Below the pieces are notes generated by a model. It was not told the origin of the DNA and ran no database searches. It worked only from the letters and a program-made list of their open reading frames with translations. From Flavivirga rizhaonensis (GTDB lineage: Bacteria > Bacteroidota > Bacteroidia > Flavobacteriales > Flavobacteriaceae), in the NCBI RefSeq assembly GCF_004791695.1, contig NZ_SRSO01000010.1:62001-126000 (forward strand): 64,000 nucleotides of DNA, read 5' to 3'. This document shows positions 53,150-61,983 of this stretch, in pieces (positions within the stretch are counted from its first letter, which is position 1; each line of letters begins with the position of its first letter). A program made the translations under genes and the position numbers.

Positions 53150-53626
53150 ATGTCCTACGAATACAAAAAAATAAAAGTCCCTAGATTCAATGAAGAATCT
53201 GGTTTTTATACCACAAAGAAACGCTCCAAAATGATGAGCAAAATTCGTGGTAAAAATACCAAACCAGAAATGCGTTTTCGTAAAGCGCTTTGGAAAAAAG
53301 GGGTTCGATATAGAGTGGATAGCAAACAACTTCCTGGACGGCCAGATGTAAGCATAAAAAAATATAAGCTTGCTATTTTTATCGATGGTGAATATTGGCA
53401 TGGTTATAACTGGTATGAACGCAAGGAAAAGCTAAAAACAAATCGTGATTTTTGGATACCTAAGATCGAGAGGAATATACAACGAGACAAAGAAGTCAAC
53501 CAACAATTAGAAAATATGGGTTATACCATATTTCGGTTTTGGGCTCACGAAATAAAAACCAATCTAAAGACTTGTATTAACGATGTTATGGTATATTTAG
53601 ATATTGAAAGGTTCAAAATTAATTAA
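53150..53626 (+). CDS. vsr: Very short patch repair endonuclease (Vsr)
   Basis: 158 residues. TTKKRSKMMSKIRGKNTKPEM and the catalytic LPGRPDVSI (Asp66), then IFIDGEYWHGYNW with His84 and NIQRDKEVNQQLENMGYTIFRFW are the Vsr pattern. Vsr nicks DNA next to T:G mismatches left by deamination of 5-methylcytosine. Normally it is encoded beside a cytosine-5 methyltransferase; none is within the window. Preceded by a good purine tract (GGAG) seven bases before ATG. Monocistronic. Confidence 0.92.
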   Translation: MSYEYKKIKVPRFNEESGFYTTKKRSKMMSKIRGKNTKPEMRFRKALWKKGVRYRVDSKQLPGRPDVSIKKYKLAIFIDGEYWHGYNWYERKEKLKTNRDFWIPKIERNIQRDKEVNQQLENMGYTIFRFWAHEIKTNLKTCINDVMVYLDIERFKIN

Positions 53627-53684
53627 AAAATAAAGCTCTCGCTTTGCTTATAAATAATTAGCCAACCTATTAGGGGCACCTAAA

Positions 53685-54440
53685 TTAACAGTCCAACCAC
53701 TTTTTGAAATTAGTGGTTCGCTCTCTGGATACTATTATTTGTTCTTCTTCACAAGGCTGTAACTTCAATAATAACCTACTATTAAAATAGCTATGAATTT
53801 CGTTTACAGCATTAACAGACACCATATATTTTCGGTTTATTCTAAAAAACTGAATGGGATCTAAAATATCTTCTAATTGATCTAAAGAATATTCAATAGG
53901 GTATTTTTTCCCATTAGTATTTCGCAAGTAAATCAATCCGCCATGTGATTTAAAATAAGCGATGTCCTCTACATTAAAACTATTAAACTGATTTCCGATT
54001 TTCACCATAAAACGTCGCTTATACGCTTTAGAAAAAAGACTTTTTAACTGTTCATATTTTTTCTCATTCTCTTTTTCCGGAACTAATTTTGTTTTTCTAA
54101 ATTTGTTTAAAGCGGTTTCTAAATCCCTCTTATCAATTGGTTTTAATAAATAGTCTAATCCGTTATATTTAAAACCTCTTATGGCATATTCGTTATAAGC
54201 GGTTGTGAAAATTATTGGTGGATGCTCTTTTAATCCGTCAATAATATCAAAACCATAACCATCATTTAGTTGTATATCTAAAAATATTAAATCTGGAAGG
54301 GTATTATTTTTAAACCATGTAATACCTTCTTCAACAGAACTTATACGCTCTAAAATCTCAACATCAGGAGCTAGTTCTTTCACAAGATTCGCGAGTCGTT
54401 TTGATGCTATATTTTCGTCTTCTATAATTAAAGCCTTCAT
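53685..54440 (-). CDS. LytTR family response regulator
   Basis: 251 residues: receiver with IIEDENIA, phospho-Asp in DLIFLDIQLNDGYG and YLLKPIDKRDL, then a LytTR domain with YFKSHGGLIYLRNTNGKKY and FFRINRKYMVSVNAV. It lies one base downstream of its kinase gene. The pair is divergent from a TonB receptor, a likely target in view of the close placement, but no direct-repeat operator was defined. Confidence 0.94.
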   Translation of the reverse strand: MKALIIEDENIASKRLANLVKELAPDVEILERISSVEEGITWFKNNTLPDLIFLDIQLNDGYGFDIIDGLKEHPPIIFTTAYNEYAIRGFKYNGLDYLLKPIDKRDLETALNKFRKTKLVPEKENEKKYEQLKSLFSKAYKRRFMVKIGNQFNSFNVEDIAYFKSHGGLIYLRNTNGKKYPIEYSLDQLEDILDPIQFFRINRKYMVSVNAVNEIHSYFNSRLLLKLQPCEEEQIIVSRERTTNFKKWLDC

Positions 54441-54441
54441 A

Positions 54442-55530
54442 TTAAGAATCTAGAGGTATATTAAATTGTTTTATAGTTTTCTGTAATAAAGGAATTGCAA
54501 TCTTATAAATATTATTTTCTTCTTCAATAGTTACAGGCTCATTTGTATAAAAAGCATAGCGTTTTTTAATATTACTAATTCCCAATTTAGTAGATGGCTC
54601 TTCTTTTCTTTTTCGCAATGTATTTTGCACAACTAAACTTTTGTTATTAATAGAAAAAATGCTTATTTCTAAAGGCTTTTCCTTAGAAAAATAATTATGT
54701 TTTAAAGCATTCTCAACCAGCATTTGTAATGACAATGTTGGTATTAAAAAATCTTTTGGATTAACAGAAATATGCGTTGTTATATATAAAGATTCTTTAT
54801 GCCTTACATTCATCATAAAAATAAATGAATCTAAAAAGTTCATCTCCTTTTCTAAAGACACCAAATCCTCTTCTTTATTATCTAAAATATAACGGTAACA
54901 GGACGCTAATCGAGTTACAAAGTCGGATGCTAAATCACGATCCTGATACATTAACGAGGTTAAAATATTTAAACTATTAAACAAAAAATGTGGACTGATT
55001 TGATTTTTTAATGAGTTATATTTCGATGTCATAACCTCTTGTTTTAACCGATGCATCGAATTTTCAATTTCTTTTGTTCGCTTTGTGATGTAATAAAACA
55101 GGTTACATACGCTAAGCGAAAAAAGCAGTAATGCCGCTCTAAAAAAGTCTATACGAAATTGCAACCACGGATTTTCGGAATCTATTTTACACATGTAATT
55201 AAATTCAAAAATGGCTAAATAATATATTAATGCCGTAAGAGGCAATACTATTACTAATGTTTCTATTAAAATTTTTAGACTATTAGAAAACCCCATATTA
55301 GGTTTTAATATATTCTTTTTACTACTTCTTTTAATCAACCAATCGTTTACTTGCCAAGTTAACAGAAACAATATAACAGCAGATACATAATAAAAAATAG
55401 GTTCGTTAATTGGGTCTTCCCCATGAAGCCTATTCTCTTCATGGTTAACAGTAAGCTTAATCAATAAAAAAACAATATTGACAACAAGAAATCTATAACC
55501 TATTTTTTTTATATGTGTAATCTTAATCAT
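54442..55530 (-). CDS. LytS-like sensor histidine kinase
   Basis: 362 residues: four membrane helices in about residues 10-150, a coiled segment, then SLKNQISPHFLFNSLNIL with the phospho-accepting His, and a HATPase part with LVENALKHNYFS and LGISNIKKRYAF. It forms a two-component pair with the LytTR regulator following it. There is no extracytoplasmic sensor domain. It is divergent from the TonB receptor gene across 258 bases that hold no gene. Confidence 0.93.
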   Translation of the reverse strand: MIKITHIKKIGYRFLVVNIVFLLIKLTVNHEENRLHGEDPINEPIFYYVSAVILFLLTWQVNDWLIKRSSKKNILKPNMGFSNSLKILIETLVIVLPLTALIYYLAIFEFNYMCKIDSENPWLQFRIDFFRAALLLFSLSVCNLFYYITKRTKEIENSMHRLKQEVMTSKYNSLKNQISPHFLFNSLNILTSLMYQDRDLASDFVTRLASCYRYILDNKEEDLVSLEKEMNFLDSFIFMMNVRHKESLYITTHISVNPKDFLIPTLSLQMLVENALKHNYFSKEKPLEISIFSINNKSLVVQNTLRKRKEEPSTKLGISNIKKRYAFYTNEPVTIEEENNIYKIAIPLLQKTIKQFNIPLDS

Positions 55531-55788
55531 TTATACCGCATTCTAGCAATCGCCAAATTCAAATATACAGCGTACTTAGTTAATAAAGAATCTGTTTTAT
55601 ATGAATTGTCAATTAAGCACTTAAACTGTTTCATTTTTATTTAAGCTGAAAAAGGACTTTAAAAAACCTGAAAACCATAATTCAAACGAAAAATTACACA
55701 ATTCAAAATATAATAAGGCAGTTTAAAAATAATGGTTTTCAATTATATGTTTCCTGTTTCAAATTTGACAGAAATAAATTAAAGACAA

Positions 55789-58167
55789 ATGAAGACTATA
55801 TTAAAATTATTCATTCTATGCTTAACATGTTCTCTACAAGGACAAACAGGAACCATTAAAGGTTTGGTAATAGACAAACAATCTGAAATTCCACTTCTGG
55901 GAGCTACAATAGAATTGTTAAACCAGGATAATTCCATAGGAGTTATCACTAATGAAAATGGCTATTTTACTTTAAAGAATGTACCTCTAGGTAGGCAAGC
56001 TATACGTATTAGTTATGTGGGTTACGAACCTTTAACACTTCCTAATTTAGACGTTACTTCGGGTAAAGATGTTGTTGTAAATGTAAGTTTAACGGAAGCT
56101 TTTGGAGAACTAGATACTGTTATTTTAACTGCTGAAACCAATAAAGATAGGGCAGTAAATAAACTCGCAGCAATTTCTGCTCGTCAGTTTAGTATGGAAG
56201 AAGTTAGTCGTTTTTCTGGAGGAAGAAGTGATGTTGGTCGGTTAGCATCAAATTTTGCTGGCGTTTCTGCGCCTGATGATAGTAGAAACGACATTGTGGT
56301 TCGTGGTAATTCGCCATCGGGATTATTATGGCGATTAGAAGGTGTTCCCATACCTAGTCCCAATCATTTTTCCTCATTGGGTGCTACGGGAAGCCCCGTT
56401 TCTGCATTAAATCCTAATATGCTTAAAAATTCCGATTTTATAACTTCTGCTTTCCCTGCAGAATATGGCAACGCTTTAGGAGGTGTTTTCGATTTAGGAT
56501 TTAGAAAGGGAAATACAGACGATTATGAATTTACGACCCAAGTAGGTGTTTTTACAGGATTTGAAGCTATGGCAGAAGGCCCATTAGGCAATAAACAAGG
56601 TTCTTTCTTGGTTGCAGGAAGGTATTCTTTAATTGGTCTGGTAGGCGGAGGCGGTACATCTGCAACACCAAACTATAGTGATATTTCTTATAATATTGAT
56701 TTAGGAACTGGAACCTATGGTAATTTATCACTATTTGGAATTATTGGAAATTCTGACATTGATTTTTATGGTGATGACATTGAAAAAGACGATCTGTTTG
56801 CTGCTGAAGATGAAAACTCGTTTGTTAAATCTAATTTTAACGTTTTTGGTTTTAATCATCGTATTACTATTGGTAAAAAAAGCTATTTAAAAACAGTAGC
56901 ATCTATATCTAGCTCTGGTAATAATTATACAGAAGATCGGTTTATAGAGAAAAATACACCTAATGAGCGTATTATTAAGTATACAGAATCTGACAATAAA
57001 CAAAACCGTATTACAATTTCGTCCTTATTCAATTCTAAACTTAATAGCAAGATAACATTGAGAACAGGGATTCTTTTCGAAAATATTAAGCTAAAATCTT
57101 ACCTACAAGACAGAGATGAACAACCAGATTTAAACAACGACGGAGATCCTGACTTATTTACATTTAGAGATACAGATGAAAGTTTAAATTTATTTCAACC
57201 TTATATTCAAGGGCGTTTTAGGTTATCTGAAAAACTTACTTTAAATGCTGGGCTGCATTCTCAATATAGCTCTTTAAATAGTCAATTTGTAATAGAGCCA
57301 AGAGCCGCATTAAACTATAAAATAGCACCTAAACATAATTTAAGCTTAGGCTATGGCATACATCATCAAAATATACCATTACCAATTCTATTTTTAAACG
57401 AAGATGTAAATGGCGAGTTAGTACAAACTAATAAAAATTTAGACTTTACAAGAAGTGAGCATTATGTACTAGGCTACGACGTAAAACTAGCAAAAAGCTG
57501 GAGAGCTAAAGCAGAAGTTTACTACCAAAATATTACTAAAGCAGCTGTAGAACCTTTTTCGTCAAGCTATTCTTCGTTGACTGAAGGTGCCGATTTTGAT
57601 TTTAATAATAGTGTCTTTTCCCTTAAAAATGAAGGAAAAGGCTATAATAAAGGTGTGGAACTAACTGTCGAGAAGTTTTTTAGCAATGGATTTTATGGAT
57701 TATTAACATCTTCTTTTTTTGAAAGTAAATATAAAGGCAGTGATGGCATAGAAAGAAATTCGCCATTCAACAATGGCTATGTTACAAATCTATTGGCAGG
57801 TAAAGAAATTACCGTTGGTAAAGCACAAAAAAACGTTTTGTTTTTTGATACTCGATTTACAGTTTCAGGTGGGCGATATTACACACCTGCAGATTTAGAA
57901 GCTTCTCGCCAAGCAGGTTTTGAAGTTCTTTTAGAAGACCAGGCCTTCTCCAAACAGTATGATGATTACATGCGTTGGGATTTTAAAGTTGGTTTTAAAA
58001 TAAATAGCAAAAGAAAAAAGCTATCGCATCAATTCTTTGTAGATCTACAAAACTTAACCAATAGAAAAAATATTTTTGAACGCCGTTATAACCGTTTAAC
58101 AAATAACATAGATCGGGTAGACCAAATAGGGTTCTTTCCTGATGTAGGGTATCGTTTCCAATTTTAA
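55789..58167 (+). CDS. TonB-dependent receptor with carboxypeptidase-regulatory domain
   Basis: 792 residues: signal peptide ending SLQGQ, a CarboxypepD_reg-like domain (GTIKGLVIDKQSEIPLLGAT through NVSLTEAFGELDTV, about residues 20-110), a short plug (GRLASNFAGVSAPDDSRNDIVVRGNSPSGLLWRLEGVPIPSPNHF) and a barrel ending VGYRFQF. It lacks a SusD partner. The HFSSLGATGSPVSALNPNML plug segment is typical of a flavobacterial subgroup of unknown substrate. It faces a LytTR two-component pair. Confidence 0.9.
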   Translation: MKTILKLFILCLTCSLQGQTGTIKGLVIDKQSEIPLLGATIELLNQDNSIGVITNENGYFTLKNVPLGRQAIRISYVGYEPLTLPNLDVTSGKDVVVNVSLTEAFGELDTVILTAETNKDRAVNKLAAISARQFSMEEVSRFSGGRSDVGRLASNFAGVSAPDDSRNDIVVRGNSPSGLLWRLEGVPIPSPNHFSSLGATGSPVSALNPNMLKNSDFITSAFPAEYGNALGGVFDLGFRKGNTDDYEFTTQVGVFTGFEAMAEGPLGNKQGSFLVAGRYSLIGLVGGGGTSATPNYSDISYNIDLGTGTYGNLSLFGIIGNSDIDFYGDDIEKDDLFAAEDENSFVKSNFNVFGFNHRITIGKKSYLKTVASISSSGNNYTEDRFIEKNTPNERIIKYTESDNKQNRITISSLFNSKLNSKITLRTGILFENIKLKSYLQDRDEQPDLNNDGDPDLFTFRDTDESLNLFQPYIQGRFRLSEKLTLNAGLHSQYSSLNSQFVIEPRAALNYKIAPKHNLSLGYGIHHQNIPLPILFLNEDVNGELVQTNKNLDFTRSEHYVLGYDVKLAKSWRAKAEVYYQNITKAAVEPFSSSYSSLTEGADFDFNNSVFSLKNEGKGYNKGVELTVEKFFSNGFYGLLTSSFFESKYKGSDGIERNSPFNNGYVTNLLAGKEITVGKAQKNVLFFDTRFTVSGGRYYTPADLEASRQAGFEVLLEDQAFSKQYDDYMRWDFKVGFKINSKRKKLSHQFFVDLQNLTNRKNIFERRYNRLTNNIDRVDQIGFFPDVGYRFQF

Positions 58168-58199
58168 TTTAAGAGTGATTAATAGCTTTAGTTTTTATT

Positions 58200-58233
58200 C
58201 CAGACAGGGACTTGTTTCTTGTCTGGTTTTTTT
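58200..58233 (+). terminator. Terminator of the TonB receptor gene
   Basis: CCAGACA pairs with TGTCTGG around a 13-base loop and is followed by a T-run. Confidence 0.8.
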
Positions 58234-58333
58234 ATTATTACTCTAAAATACAGAAATGAAGGTAAATACTTTTTTTATTTTAATTAAAAAACTTGCAAGT
58301 ACAGAAAGTCTAATTATTTACTAAAGTCAGTAA

Positions 58334-58630
58334 TCATTCATCAACCACATCTTTCTCAAAATACCACCACAAACTAGAATCAATAGATGTTTTCATTTTA
58401 TTAATATCTACATCATCCTTTAAAAAAACAGTAATATTTTCGTCTTCTCGATTTTGCCCGATACTTTCTCTAATTTCAATAGACTCTATTTCTTTAAAAT
58501 GTTCTAAATGTGTTTTAATTTTGTTATCTAAAGATTTATCTGTTAAAAAAATCTTGATTGTTTGATGACTTGGGGAGTTTCTAATTTCAGATCTAAAAGG
58601 TAGCATAGCATATAATTTTAAGTAAGACAA
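58334..58630 (-). CDS. Hypothetical protein, 98 residues
   Basis: No family is recognised. It is a soluble, charged protein (KIFLTDKSLDNKIKTHLEHF, then ITVFLKDDVDINKMKTSIDS) with an aromatic SSLWWYFEKDVVDE end. The alternating strand-helix pattern suggests a small alpha/beta fold, possibly ferredoxin-like. No signal peptide. It is divergent from the DUF1569-like gene and convergent with the TonB receptor. Codon use resembles its neighbours, so I take it as a real gene. Confidence 0.6.
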   Translation of the reverse strand: MSYLKLYAMLPFRSEIRNSPSHQTIKIFLTDKSLDNKIKTHLEHFKEIESIEIRESIGQNREDENITVFLKDDVDINKMKTSIDSSLWWYFEKDVVDE

Positions 58631-58698
58631 TTTACAAATTGCAAATGCAACACCCTAAGTTAAGGATTTATTCTTATTTTTTATAATTATATTTAACA

Positions 58699-59172
58699 AT
58701 GCACAATAAAAAAATAGCTATTTTAAACAATCTTTTATCTCAAATAGAAGAAAGTATTCCTTTTAAAGACAAAAACAATCCTATCATTTCTATAGTTAGT
58801 ATAGGGTGGCAATTGGATCATACATTAAAAGTAATAAATAGAGTTTGTGCATCTTTAAAGCTATCTAATCCTAAGGATTACAAAAAAGACTTTAATATCA
58901 TAAGAAGTATTTTATTTACTTTCTGCTACATACCTAGAGGAAAAGCTAAAGCACCAAAAATTGTAAAGCCTTCGAGTTTAATTTCAACAGTCGATTTACA
59001 TTCTCAACTAGGTGAAGCAAAGAAACATATAAACAGCATGTGTCTTCTTGACAAAAATACCCATTTTAAACATTTTATATTTGGAATCTTGAATAAAACT
59101 AAAACGCTGCGTTTCCTAGAAATGCACATCAAACATCATTTAAAAATAGTTAACGATATTTTGAGAAAATAA
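58699..59172 (+). CDS. DUF1569 family protein (DinB-like helical fold)
   Basis: 157 residues, mostly helical. The conserved segment SIGWQLDHTLKVINRVCASL, the phrase IPRGKAKAPKIVKPSSL, and the C-terminal LRFLEMHIKHHLKIVNDIL supply three or more His that could bind a metal as in DinB/YfiT proteins. The biochemical role is unknown. It is convergent with rpmA, with a shared hairpin between them. Confidence 0.75.
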   Translation: MHNKKIAILNNLLSQIEESIPFKDKNNPIISIVSIGWQLDHTLKVINRVCASLKLSNPKDYKKDFNIIRSILFTFCYIPRGKAKAPKIVKPSSLISTVDLHSQLGEAKKHINSMCLLDKNTHFKHFIFGILNKTKTLRFLEMHIKHHLKIVNDILRK

Positions 59173-59200
59173 AAAACCTTCCTGTTTCCAGAAAGGCTTT
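59171..59200 (-). terminator. Terminator of the rplU-rpmA operon
   Basis: On the minus strand CCTTTCTG and CAGGAAGG pair (one mismatch) around GAAA, followed by a T-run. It can also serve the convergent DUF1569 gene. Confidence 0.7.
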
Positions 59201-59225
59201 AAATATTTTCAAAGAAATTTATTTC

Positions 59226-59486
59226 TTAAGCTTCAAAAGGCTCAACAGAAACATAAGATTTGTTATCTTTTTTCTTTGTAAATTTTACAACACCATCAAC
59301 TCTGGCATGTAATGTATGATCTTTTGAAGAGTAAACATTTTCACCTGGGTGATGTGTGTTACCTCTTTGTCTAACGATAATGTTTCCTGCTATTGCAGCC
59401 TGACCACCAAATATCTTTACACCTAAGCGTTTCGATTCTGATTCTCTACCGTTTTTCGAACTTCCGACTCCTTTTTTATGTGCCAT
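59226..59486 (-). CDS. rpmA: 50S ribosomal protein L27
   Basis: 86 residues. [24 protein letters not shown] is the N-terminal tail that reaches the peptidyl-transferase centre, followed by [19 protein letters not shown] and [14 protein letters not shown]. No removable N-terminal extension of the Firmicutes kind is present. It lies 25 bases downstream of rplU, the standard pair. Confidence 0.97.
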   Translation of the reverse strand: MAHKKGVGSSKNGRESESKRLGVKIFGGQAAIAGNIIVRQRGNTHHPGENVYSSKDHTLHARVDGVVKFTKKKDNKSYVSVEPFEA

Positions 59487-59511
59487 TTTATTTCGATTTT
59501 AGTTTTTAAAG

Positions 59512-60111
59512 TTAACTTAAAGCAGCAATTAAATCGGCTTTCTTCATTGAAGAAATACCCTCAACGCCTTTAGCTTTTGCCATCTCTTTTAATTCAGCAA
59601 CTGTAAGCTTACTTAAATCTTGAGTAGCTTCTACTTTTTTAGCAGCTGGTTTAGCTTTTGGTGCAACAGCTTCTTTTTTAGCAGCCGGTTTTGCCTTTGT
59701 TGCTGCTGTTTCAGCTTTTGGTTCTGCTTTTTTAGTTGCTTTTGCTGGAGCAGCTTTTTTAGCTTCCACTTTTTCAACTTTGGCAGCTTTTTTTGCTCCC
59801 GAAGCAGCAATGCTTTCTATTACAATTTCTGTTAAAGATTGACGGTGACCATTTTTAACACGGTATCCTTTACGTCTTTTCTTCTTAAAAACTATAACTT
59901 TATCACCTTTAAGGTGCTTTAAGACTTTGGCTCCTACTTGAGCTCCGTCTATAGCTGGGGCGCCTACAGTTACTTTGTCACCATCTGCTACTAGAAGTAC
60001 GTTATCGAAAGAAACTTTCTTACCTTCTTCTGTTTGTAAACGGTTAACAAAAACTTTTTGGTCTTTTTCAACTTTAAATTGATGCCCTGCTATCTCTACA
60101 ATTGCGTACAT
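59512..60111 (-). CDS. rplU: 50S ribosomal protein L21 with C-terminal SAP-like extension
   Basis: 199 residues, about twice the normal L21. Residues 1-104 are L21 (MYAIVEIAGHQFKVEKDQKV; KFKKRRKGYRVKNGHRQ-like basic loop). Residues about 105-165 are an Ala/Lys/Pro/Thr linker, and about 167-199 form a small helical motif (LSKLTVAELKEMAKAKGVEG then SSMKKADLIAAL) resembling SAP or Rho-N/HeH nucleic-acid-binding folds. Such tails occur in other flavobacterial L21 proteins as far as I recall. Confidence 0.95.
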   Translation of the reverse strand: MYAIVEIAGHQFKVEKDQKVFVNRLQTEEGKKVSFDNVLLVADGDKVTVGAPAIDGAQVGAKVLKHLKGDKVIVFKKKRRKGYRVKNGHRQSLTEIVIESIAASGAKKAAKVEKVEAKKAAPAKATKKAEPKAETAATKAKPAAKKEAVAPKAKPAAKKVEATQDLSKLTVAELKEMAKAKGVEGISSMKKADLIAALS

Positions 60112-60153
60112 AGCGTAACGTTTTTATTAATTAATTTGTTCAAAAAATGAGTG

Positions 60154-60183
60154 CAAATATACTGCTAATTAATTAAACCGCAA
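60154..60183 (-). promoter_or_regulatory. rplU promoter
   Basis: On the minus strand TTG (60183-60181), a 19-base spacer and TATATTTG (60161-60154) match the Bacteroidota consensus exactly. It lies 43 bases upstream of the rplU ATG. Confidence 0.8.
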
Positions 60184-60269
60184 ACGTTTTATCTATTTTG
60201 AACGTTTTTTATTTCTGGCCCTTCGATTAAAAAAACCGAGAAATTATCTATTAGCATTAAAAAATAAAA

Positions 60270-60296
60270 TCCTTAAAACAAAGGAGGGTTTTTTGG
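60270..60296 (+). terminator. Weak hairpin with T-run, no assigned transcript
   Basis: TCCTT-AAAACA-AAGGA followed by GGG and a T-run. No plus-strand gene lies immediately upstream, so it may end an antisense or small RNA, or be fortuitous. Confidence 0.35.
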
Positions 60297-60335
60297 TTAT
60301 AAATCGTTTAACACCTAATAAAAATGCTATTATTT

Positions 60336-60434
60336 ATGAAAAAACTCAAAGAAAAACTCAAAGAAAAAACAAAAAAATTTAATGAATTCATTAAAGAATT
60401 GCCAGCAGCGGCTTCTTATGTCTTAAGGCATTAA
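60336..60434 (+). CDS. Possible 32-residue basic peptide
   Basis: MKKLKEKLKEKTKKFNEFIK followed by ELPAAASYVLRH. The duplicated KLKEK unit makes an amphipathic Lys-rich helix. No clear ribosome-binding site is seen. The rest of the 60112-60446 gap has only the rplU promoter and a weak hairpin. It could be a genuine small protein or chance; I know no homologue. Confidence 0.3.
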   Translation: MKKLKEKLKEKTKKFNEFIKELPAAASYVLRH

Positions 60435-60446
60435 CTGTTTATTAAT

Positions 60447-60902
60447 TTAAAGGTGGTTTTGAGGAATATTTTTGGTTCTTTTAAAAAACTGCATAACGGT
60501 AAGTGTAGCTACCACTGTAGTTGCTAACCCCATAACAGCGACTATAAAAGTCACCATACCAATATCTACATTAAAATCACCTTTAATTGTTTGGAGTAAT
60601 TCTGGTAAAAAGGCAGCATTAATTTCTGTAGCATAAAACAAGAAAAAAACAGTAAATATTAATGTTGCTATAAAACCTGTAACAACGCCTGTTTTAAAAC
60701 CTTCATCGTAAGTAAAAGTTTCTGGGTTTTCAAGTTTTTTTAAACGTACGACTTCACATATTCCGAAAGCAGTAATAACCGCATTAAAAAAACTAAATGC
60801 AGGATTAATGTGTTTATTAAATAATGCTAAAATTAAAAAATAAGAGATTAGTAAAGCACTTGTAAAAAACCCAAATCGAATGGAGAGTGATATTTTTTTC
60901 AT
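60447..60902 (-). CDS. DUF4199 family membrane protein
   Basis: 151 residues with four helices: FGFFTSALLISYFLILALF, a second helix FFNAVITAFGICEVVRLKK, a third GFIATLIFTVFFLFYATEI and a fourth MVTFIVAVMGLATTVVATLTV. The TYDEGFKTGVVTGFIATLIF sequence between helices 2 and 3 is the family's conserved stretch. DUF4199 proteins are nearly confined to Bacteroidota, and their function is unknown. Monocistronic. Confidence 0.88.
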   Translation of the reverse strand: MKKISLSIRFGFFTSALLISYFLILALFNKHINPAFSFFNAVITAFGICEVVRLKKLENPETFTYDEGFKTGVVTGFIATLIFTVFFLFYATEINAAFLPELLQTIKGDFNVDIGMVTFIVAVMGLATTVVATLTVMQFFKRTKNIPQNHL

Positions 60903-61002
60903 CTTCTTGCTGGTTTACATGTACTTAAATTTCGTAAAAATTTATGTATAAAAATAATTTTGAAGCTACTTTTTTAATTAAAACAATATGTTTTTAAGTG
61001 AA

Positions 61003-61890
61003 TTAACCTTGTTTTGACTGTTTTTTGTGCGATAAATACACTCCTAATAAGATAATAACACTAGCGACTCCCTGAAGCAGGCTAAATACTTCTCCATCTA
61101 AAAAACCCCACATTAAAGCCACAATTGGCATCACAAAGGTTACTGAAGAGGCAAATACAGGCGTTGACATATGTACGAGCTTATTAAATAATATTTTTGC
61201 CATAGCTGTGCCAAAAAACGACAGAATCGTAATGTAAACCATTGCCATTTTAAATTCTGGGTTTTCAAATGTTTGCGCCGAGAAGAAATCTGTAAACAAT
61301 AAAATAATTATTGCTGGAATTATAATAGCTACAAAATTACCAGTTGCTATTGTTAATGGTTTAACATGTTGTAAATATTTCTTAATAATATTAACGTTAG
61401 CTGCATACATAAGGGTTGATAAAATCACGAAAATTGCATATAAATAATTTTGATTAGGGTTTAAATGTGCGCCTTTAAAAATTAATATTGCTGTTCCTAT
61501 AAATCCTATTATAACCCCTAATATTTGTCGCTTTGTAGATGCTATCTTAAAAACAGCGAAGCCCAGTAAAATAGTATTTAGAGGTACTAATGAATTTAAT
61601 ATAGAAACTACTGCACTATCAATTTCGGTTTCTGCTATAGCAAAGAAAAAAGCTGGTATTAAAGACCCTAAAAGACCAGAGATTATAATCCATTTCCAAT
61701 CAGATATTTTAATGGTTTTAATAGTTTTAAAACCCATTGCAAAAAGAAAAAGCCCTGTAATAATGATTCGCAAAGCGCCTAATTGGTATGGTGTTAGCCC
61801 TAAAAGCGATTTTTTAATTAAAATAAATGAGCTTCCCCATATTACTGAAAGTACAAAAAGATAAACCCATTTTGATTTAATGTTGTTCAT
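61003..61890 (-). CDS. EamA/DMT family transporter
   Basis: 295 residues with ten predicted helices in two EamA repeats (first beginning WVYLFVLSVIWGSSFILIKK, second beginning NYLYAIFVILSTLMYAANV). VIGFIGTAILIFKG closes the first half. These inner-membrane carriers export or exchange metabolites such as amino acids; the substrate cannot be predicted. It is divergent from the metal-binding lipoprotein gene. Confidence 0.92.
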   Translation of the reverse strand: MNNIKSKWVYLFVLSVIWGSSFILIKKSLLGLTPYQLGALRIIITGLFLFAMGFKTIKTIKISDWKWIIISGLLGSLIPAFFFAIAETEIDSAVVSILNSLVPLNTILLGFAVFKIASTKRQILGVIIGFIGTAILIFKGAHLNPNQNYLYAIFVILSTLMYAANVNIIKKYLQHVKPLTIATGNFVAIIIPAIIILLFTDFFSAQTFENPEFKMAMVYITILSFFGTAMAKILFNKLVHMSTPVFASSVTFVMPIVALMWGFLDGEVFSLLQGVASVIILLGVYLSHKKQSKQG

Positions 61891-61951
61891 TTAGAGCGGT
61901 TTTAGAAATCACAAAATTCTACTTTTTAATGCAATAAACAGCTTTATTTAG

Positions 61952-61959
61952 TAGTTTTG
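61952..61959 (+). promoter_or_regulatory. -7 box of the HMA lipoprotein gene
   Basis: TAGTTTTG (TAnnTTTG), giving a leader of about 18 bases. No clear -33 TTG is seen. Confidence 0.5.
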
Positions 61960-61983
61960 TAAACAACTTAATACTTATAAATA

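Noticed and set aside
59620..59835. Phe/Cys-rich 71-codon frame
   Set aside because: It is the antisense of the Ala/Lys linker of L21; its odd composition is a direct consequence.
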